Shown in pieces: positions 46,401 through 55,400 of a DNA stretch of 64,000 bases. The translations under genes and the position numbers were made by a program. The notes beneath the pieces were generated by a model, which ran no database searches, was not told where the DNA came from, and worked only from the letters and a program-made list of their open reading frames with translations. This stretch comes from SP5GCR1 sp965199685 (GTDB lineage Bacteria > Pseudomonadota > Gammaproteobacteria > Poriferisulfidales > Oxydemutatoraceae): positions 682,001 through 746,000 of the forward strand of contig OZ241323.1 of the NCBI GenBank assembly GCA_965199685.1, in the 5' to 3' direction. Each line of letters starts with the position of its first letter. Positions within the stretch are counted from its first letter, which is position 1.

Positions 46401-49400
46401 GACAGTTATGTGGTCGGTGAGATTAGCGGAGCACAGAGTAATGGATTCATAGGTGGCTTGGTTGGGGTACGTTCATCGTCGCTCATTGAAATCAACAACA
46501 GTTATGCGAGTGTTTCGGCAACCAAAGATGATGTGCCACAAAGCCTATTCGGTGGTAATAAAGACCCGAATGATAAGCTCGCACCGACCGCTCAGGCAGT
46601 TTATTTGGATGGAGATATTTCTAGAGCCAATGTGACTTTGGGAGAGAGTAAGCGCACCGTTGCACTTCAATCACCGACGAGTGCAACTGGTATTTATATG
46701 CGTTGGCGTAGTGATAATTTAGGTAATTCTGACAACTGGGATTTCGGCACCACTAAGCAATACCCTGCGGTTAAGTATAATTTGCTTGCCGGCTTTACCG
46801 CTGGCGATGTGCATTGTGAGGCAGCAGACCTTCAAAATCATCCCGATGATTGCCGCACTTTACTTCGTTATCAGGGAAGCCTATTACGAGACTTGAAATT
46901 ATCCGAAGGTGCAGGTCTTTCCAGTCCTTTTTCGTTTGCGTTATTTGATTACGGTATATCAGTCAATGCCGATCGAAGCACCATTCGCATGTTGCCGACT
47001 GCGTTTAATACAGTTACGATGATTGAGGTGTTTAGCGATGGCAACTTGGTGGGGGTAAGCGATAGTGGTGAATGGACGATGCCGATCCCATTGAACGACT
47101 CTGGCGACACGGTCGTCGCTTTGGCCGTAAAAGACGGTAATCGGAGTTCGTATAGATATCGATTCATCGTTAATCGTATCAACATCGTAACTCAAAACAT
47201 AGACAAAGACGGCGATGGACTCATAGATATTGACGATGCGACACACCTGAATGCCATTCGTCATCGCTTGGATGGCAGTGCCTATCGGCACAGCGAAGAT
47301 GCCGATGCAATCTATTGTCCTAACGGATGTATAGGATATGAATTGACTGACGATATAGACCTTGCCGGGATTGATTGGCAACCCATAGGTGGTCTTAGGG
47401 AACCTTTTAACGGTATATTAAGAGGCAACGGCCATACGATTTTCAATTTGACTATAAAAGCAAATAATATCAACAATATGGGTTTATTCAGGGTAATCGG
47501 AGCCGCAGGCAGAGTTGAGAATGTCGGTCTGGTGAATGTAGATATAGTCGGCGAAGGCACTATCGGCAGTATAGCTGCCCGCAACCGCGGCACGATTATC
47601 AATAGCTACGCAAAAGGCAAGCTCGTAGATACCAAAAGCACCGTCAATAGCATGGGTGGTTTGGTTGGTAAAAACGAGCGAGGCAAAATCATCAATAGCT
47701 ATGCAGATGTTGACATAAAAGCAAGGGTTAGTTTTGCGGGAGCTTTGCTCGGTGAGAGTCAAGGTGGTTCTATTGTTAATAGTTATGCCATCGGCAATGT
47801 GCAGGTGAATAGAGGTATAGCGGGAGGTTTAGTAGGAACAAGTGGCAGAGAGCCCTTCATTATTAATGATAGCTATGCAGTCGGTAATGTGCAGATTGAT
47901 AATGGTAGGGTGGGAGGTTTGGTAGCGGCAACCATAAACGGACAAACATTTAGTAATAGTTATTACCGAAAAAGTGGGGTTATCTCTGGGACTGACTCAC
48001 TCGTCGGTATTGATAGAACTGCGTCAGCACTTAGAACAGGTACACCATCGGATGATATTTACACTGGGTGGGATAGAGCCGATTGGGATTTCGGCAATAC
48101 AGAGCAATATCCGGTTTTGCTTTATGCGGCAGGCGATGATAAGGCTCATAGTGCATGTGAAACATCACCGACGGATATGAATTTGCCGGTCTGTGGAACC
48201 TTGCTACCCGCGCAGCGTAGTGGGCTAGTGCGGATGGAGCTTTCAGAAAATGCATACTTGATTCCAGCGTTTAATCCTGAGATATACGACTATAACTTAG
48301 TTGTTGATTCGGGTACCACATTTCGTACCACACCCACTGCTTATTACGGCAGCGATAAAATCACCATAGACGCAAGCGGCTTAAGTTCATTGATAAATAG
48401 TGGGCAAGGTTTATCGTTCACTTTAAGCAACGACTTAAATCATATCTTAATTACGGTGAGATCTGAAAATCAAGATGCGCCTACACTCTATACGATTAAG
48501 GTACTGCACAATATTACGGTAGTAGATGGTTTGATAATGATTGATTATCTAGAAGACTTAGACCTGATGCGTGATCCTATAGAGCAGATATCCGATATTC
48601 TAGAGGATTGCCCTATAGATAGCAAAGATAATATGAGGCGATGCAAGGGCTACAAACTGACTAGGGATTTGGACTTTAAGGATCCCAAAAGTTATCGTGT
48701 AGGTGCGATCAACCCAATATGGACGACTGGTGTAGGCTGGCAGCCTATAGGAGATAACAGTAATCGCTTCAGCAGTTTATTCAACGGAAATGCACACACA
48801 ATATTGAATCTCAGGATCAATGGTGCCGCTACCGACAATATCGGCTTGTTCGGTGTTTTGGCAGAGGGTGCAAGAATTGAGAATATCGGTCTACTCAATG
48901 TAGATATTAATGCTAATGACCAATTGCATGTTGGTACTTTGGTAGGTCAGAATCTTGGTGAAATTGTCAATAGCTATGTGACTGGTGGCAATGTCCAAGG
49001 CAGTTTGTATGTAGGGGGATTGACTGGTAGGCATTCGGGTGCGATCGTTAATAGCTATGCAAATGTTTCAGTTACTGGAACTAATTTTGTCGGTGGTTTA
49101 GTTGGTGGAAATCGATCAGGTTCAAGAATCTACAATAGTTATGCGACTGGTGCGGTTACTGGGAATGACTATGTTGGTGGTTTGGTCGGCGACTATCAAG
49201 GGCAACAGGGAATTACCAATGGTTATGCGACTGGTACGGTTAGCGGAAGTAGTTCTGTCGGTGGTTTAGTCGGTTGGGTAAGTGGTAGCCTTGTCAACAG
49301 CTATGCAAGCGGAGAAATATCAGGTAGTAGCCAAGGATTAATAGGCAGTGAACGAGCCTCATTCTTTTCTGTTCAAAGTTATTGGGATGTTAGTATAAGC

Positions 49401-52400
49401 GGAGTAGAAGATGACAATTTTGATAGAAACGGTATCGGCAAGACAACGGCAGAGCTGCAAACTCCCGCGATCGGAGAAGAAATCTATAGTCAATGGCATC
49501 ACGACGACTGGTATTCGGTAGCGGGTCAATATCCGGCATTGAGATATACCAGTGCCACTGATATAGTCGCTCGCCCGGCATGCCGAGAAGCTGAAGATCT
49601 GCGAGTTGAACTGCCGATTTGTGGAAGCCTGTTGCCGGATCTACGCATTGGTTTAAGAAGTTTGGCGCGTTCCAATGAAGTTTTGTTACTACGCCCTGAC
49701 TTTAATTCCGGAATATACGATTATGAGTTAATATTAAAAAGCAATGCACAAGAATTTACTATCATTCCGCGTACATTTAATCAGAATGCCAGGGTCATAC
49801 TCAACGACGATAGCAAAACTAATCCTCGCGAAGAATTAGGAGACAATGAAGAAACCACCCTTGAAATAGACAATAGCGACGGTTTCTTGCTGACACTGAC
49901 AGTGGAAGATTCTCCAGGCTCTATGACCACGAGAACGACGCTCTATCGGTTTGAGGTAAGCAAACATCCTTTTATTACTATAAACGACATAGACGAAGAC
50001 AATGACCGTTTGATAGAGATTCGTAGCATAGACGATTTGAATGCAATACGTTATCAACTAGACGGCAGCGGTTATAAAGCGAGTCGCGACGATGTCATAA
50101 TCACTCAAGGGTGCCCCAGGACTGGTTGCATGGGCTATGAATTGATGCAAGATTTAGACCTTACTGACGATGTACGTTTTGCCAACTGGCAACCGATAGG
50201 ATCTATTGCCTTGAACAGCGATCCTGATGAATGTAATCATCCAAACGATAGGTGTTTTAGCGGAACATTCAACGGCAATAATCATACCATTTCCAATCTG
50301 CGCATCAATAGGAGCGATACCGACAATATTGGCTTGTTTGTAGCATTAGCTAACGGTGCGCAAGTCAGAAATGTTAATTTGGCCAATGTAGAGGTGATGG
50401 GTCGCAATGGTGTTGGGACTCTAGCTGCCCATAACGCCGGAAGCATAGACAACAGTTATGCCGATGGGATGGTGGTCGGAGAACGTGATGTCGGTGGTTT
50501 GGTTGCCTACAATACGGGTCGTATTTCTAATAGTTATGCTTACGGTGTGATATCGGGTGAACGCTCAGTCGGTGGTTTGGTTGCTCGCAACGAAAGTGGT
50601 GGGATGATTGCAAATAGCTATAGCCTGAGCCGCGTATCAGGTGATAACGGCATTGGTGGTTTAGTCGGTTTGAACTTCGGCTCTATTGCAAACACTTATG
50701 CAAGTGGTAGTGTTGAAGGAGTCACACTGATCGGTGGTTTGGTCGGCGAGAATGACGGCTTGGTTCGCAACAGCTATGCAACGGCAGATATCGTATGCAC
50801 AGGCGTGCCGGCGTGTGCCACATATACGGTTGCTACCGGCGGTCTAATTGGTAGCAATACCAATGGTGGTGATGCGGTAAATAGCTATTGGGATATTGCG
50901 ACGAGCAACATACAAGGATCGGCAGGTGGTATCGGCAAGACAACCTTGCAGTTGCAATCGGGCAACAGCCAATCGTCGGATGCAAGTGAAGCCTATTACG
51001 AGTGGCGCAATAGCGATTGGAATTTCGGCAATGCAAATCAATATCCAATTCTTAGATATGTCGATACCATAACGCGTAGAGGCACTCCCCAATCCCAGTC
51101 TTATGGTTTGGCAAGTTTGACAATCGCAGAGGTTGTAACGCTATCTCCGAACTTCAATACAACTAAATTGTATTATCGCGTCAGCGTAGAGTTGGATGCG
51201 AATATAAGGCAGTTGCATCTAATACCGAATGCACTGGACAAAAGAGCGACCATTCGTATCTTAAGTGATAATGGTTTTGATGAGCAGGTTCAAAGCGGCA
51301 CCAGCAGTTCAGCAATCGTATTACATTCTAACGGCATAACCGTAATTACCGTTGAAGTCTCAGGGGAGCGACGCATCCGATATCGCTTTGAGGTAGATTA
51401 TTTCTCTTCCGATTTGGAAAGAGATGTAGATGTAGACGGAGATGGATTGATAGATATTCTGACATTGGAAGATTTGGATGCGATGCGCAATGCTTTGGAT
51501 GGCAGCCGCTTGAGACATCAAAACAACGACGGTGTTTTCATAGAAAGTGTCAGAGGCTGTCCGATAACTGGCTGCAAGGGGTATGAGTTGTTGCAAAACT
51601 TGGACTTTGACAATCCGGCACATTACCGAGCGGGTAGTGTGAATAGCGCATGGACTAGCGGGGCAGGCTGGCAACCAATAGGCACATTGCGGTACCCGTT
51701 CGCAGCAATGTTCAAAGGCAACGGTTATACGATTTCTAATTTAACGGTGAATAGACCGGATAGCGATGGCGGTTTATTCGGTGTGATAGACGGTAGCGAA
51801 ACTGATACTGTAATAGAAGGTCTAGGTTTAAGCGATGTGAACATAGTTGGAGGTGAGCATGTCGGTGGTCTAGTCGGTTATAACCAAGCGGGCAACATTA
51901 GCAAGAGTTATGTCACTGGTTTTGTAGCAGCGAGAGGTAACAGCATATCGGCAATTTCAGGCGGACTGGTCGGCAGGAATGTTGGTGGTTCTATTACCGA
52001 ATCATACTCGCAAACCCAAGTCAAAGGCAATCTAGCGGATAGATTGACAACATCATTGGCAGGTGGTTTAGTTGCTCGAAACGAGAACCAAGGTCGCATT
52101 GAGAATAGCTATGCGGTGGGTTCGGTAATCGGTCGGGACGGTGTCGGTGGTTTGGTTGCTTCAAACCGAAGTTCTAGCAAAATCATCAACAGCTATGCGG
52201 TGAGCAGAGCGATAGCCATCGGAGCGAAATCTAAAGTAGGTGGTTTGGTAGCTCGCAACAATGCGATGGTCAGTGATAGTTATTGGGATATAGAGGCGAG
52301 TGGTGTAGCATCGAGTGCTAGTGGCACTTCCGCGACCACAATAATACTCCAATCATCTACGCCGACTTCGCCGATGAATAGCATTTATAGAAATTGGGAT

Positions 52401-55400
52401 CCCAATGTATGGGAGTTTGCAGACGCGGATCGCTATCCAGCACTGAAAGCCATCACCAATCCATCATTGCTTGCTCGCGAAGGAAAGAGTCTGTTGCAAA
52501 GTTTGACCTTATCAGGCAATGTCCGACTATTTCCGCCCTTTCATCCGTTGATTTTTGACTATGATATCATTACTGAATCGAGGCAAATGACAGAAGTGCA
52601 ACTGAATACCACATCAACCCAAGCAGGTACGACGCTTGATGTTGCTTGTAGCGACGGTTTAGTATGCGCGTCAAGCGTCCCTGTGTCGTTTGTGTTGGAC
52701 GGCAGCCATGCACCGCAGATTACTATTAGTACCCGCACACTCGATGACACAGTATTACCGTACAACTTCTCCGTCCGCTATGTCACATCAGAGATCAAGC
52801 GAGTGCCGGCGACAACCACAACCACATCTATGCCGTTAACGGTAGCCGAAGGTGAGCGTGTTCGTTTAACGACTCCGTATAATTTCGGTCTGAACGAAGA
52901 TTCATATCACTATAGCTGGCGGCAATCGGTTGGCGATGTGTTGAAATTCAATGATACGCTATCGCCAGTTGATACACAAAGTGCGGTATTAGATTTCATG
53001 GTGCCTATCAATGTAGTATCTAGGCAAGACGATAGCCGCGTCGTGGAGTTGATCTTGGAAATCGCTTTGAACGATGATGTTTATTTAAGCAAAACGATAC
53101 CGTTGATAATTTCCAAACGCAACAACGATGTAGCTCATCGTGTTCGTCTACTTGAGGATAATATCGAGGTGCACACTTATAGTATCCGAATTGAAAGAAA
53201 GGACGGGAGTGAGTTTATAGATCGTGACGGTGATTTTGCAGCAATCGATATACAGTGGCAGCGTCGCCGCAGCGAAGCAGAGAGTTGGATAAACCTAGTA
53301 TCGGCACCTGCCTATGCCCTTCCTAACGAAGGAGATTACCAATACCGTGCACGCGTCGTTTATGAGGACAATCAAGGTTATCGCGAACAGCTTGAATCCG
53401 AGGTCATAAACTATTTAGACATAGACGACGATAACGACGGTTTGATAGAGATTCGTTATTTGGAAGAGTTGGATGCGATACGCTATGTTTTGGATGGTTT
53501 GGGTTATAAAGCCGATGCAATGTCTGCGACTAATACCACAGGTTGTCCTGTGGTTAACAATGTAGAGAAATGCCGAGGCTATGAATTGATGAACGATTTG
53601 GATTTCACCGATGATGCTAGCTACCTTACAGCGGATCCAGTTGCACGCTCTGTATTGAAAAATAACTGGACGGTGATGAGGTTCACTGATCCAGACGACT
53701 CCAGTCTAGAAGACTCCAGTTGGCAGCCTATAGGTGGAACATTTAGTGCCGTATTCAACGGCAATGGTCATACGATATCCAATATGCAAATAAATTATAG
53801 CGTCGGCACTAAAGACAATATAGGTTTATTTTCTCAAATAGGAGAAACTGGAAAGGTTGAAAACTTGAGACTGGTTGATCCAGCAATCAAAGGTTTAGTC
53901 GGCACTAAAAATGTAGGTGGCATTGCCGGTGCAATACAGAGCGGTAGTGTAATCAGGAATAGCTATGTGGTCGGTGATGTTGCTGCCGGAAATACCAATG
54001 AAATAATAAGAGGTGATGTCAGTGGTATGGGACTCATAGGCGGTTTGGTTGGCTTAAGTAGAGGTTTCATCCTCAATAGCTATGCAAAAATCAACGTGGT
54101 TGCCGAAGACTCTGAGACAACATCAAACAAGCAGGTCATAGTAGGTGGTTTGGTTGGCAGCAACATAGACGGTGGCAAGGTTTATAACAGCTATGCAACT
54201 GGTGAAGTGAAAGGACCCTGCACAGTCGGTGGTTTGGTGGGGAGTCAACTTTTCAACGACTCAACTCAGTTACGGACAAGGAGCGAAATCAAAAACAGCT
54301 ATACGACAGGTAATGTAGAGACAGGATTTGGGACCTGCAGTGACTCAAATAATAGAATCGCCGGAGGTTTAGTCGGTGTTAATAACAATTCAACGGTTGA
54401 AAATAGTTATACCTTAGGCAAAATTTCGGGTGATGGTACACTAGCCGGTTTGATTGGAAGACTTGCTAACGGCAGTTCTAATGAAAACTCGGTCAATAGT
54501 TATTGGAACTATAACTCGAATTGTAGTTTTGTTTTTACTTTGACAACAGGAGTGGGATGTTTTGGAACAAGCGAAAATTTCAAGAATTCAAGAACACGAG
54601 ATAACTTTAGACTTCCTACTGCTCCGAATACCGAATTGGCTTCATGCCCTGAAAGTTTCATCACTGAGGCGAAGCCTGAAGATGTGTGTGATACTTATGT
54701 AGATTGGAATGTTGCCGATTGGAATTTCGGTACCAGCTCGCAATATCCAGCACTCAAGTATGGGATTGGACCGGATACTGATGACCCGGGCTGCGATACA
54801 GACACCGAAACGGCATTGCCGAGTTGTGATGCGCTATTGTCTGGTCAAATTGCCGATGCACTTTTATTGAATGGGCTTAGTTTATCGGTCAATTTGGAGA
54901 ATGTGCAGTTGACTCCGAGCTTTATTCCGAATAGGTTCAACTACGAAGCGATAATTGAACCTGAGATAGTACCAGTGGCTATAAAAATCACCGCTGATGC
55001 CGACGAAGGTACCGAAATAACGATTCGTAAAGACGGTGGCGTACCGTTGACCAAACAATCGGACGGTACTGTGCAAATTAGTGCAAGGGACTCATTCAAC
55101 CTTGAGATTAAAACCGCAAAAGGGAATGATAGAGGCGCAAATTATCAAATACAGGTACGCTTGAAATATCCGCTTCAGCCTAAAATATCCACAGCGGTCA
55201 ATGGCAGTACTCCTACCGAAGTAATCAGAGCAAATATCCTCACCTTAGACGAAGGGGATGTCGTTCGCTTGGATGCCTCAGCGAGTTTTGGGCAGAATAA
55301 TCCGCAGTTGGATTATCAGTGGAGTCAGGTATCTGGGAAGCCATTGTCGCTACAGATACAAAGCACATCTACATTAGGGTTTATGGTGCCTGTCGATTTT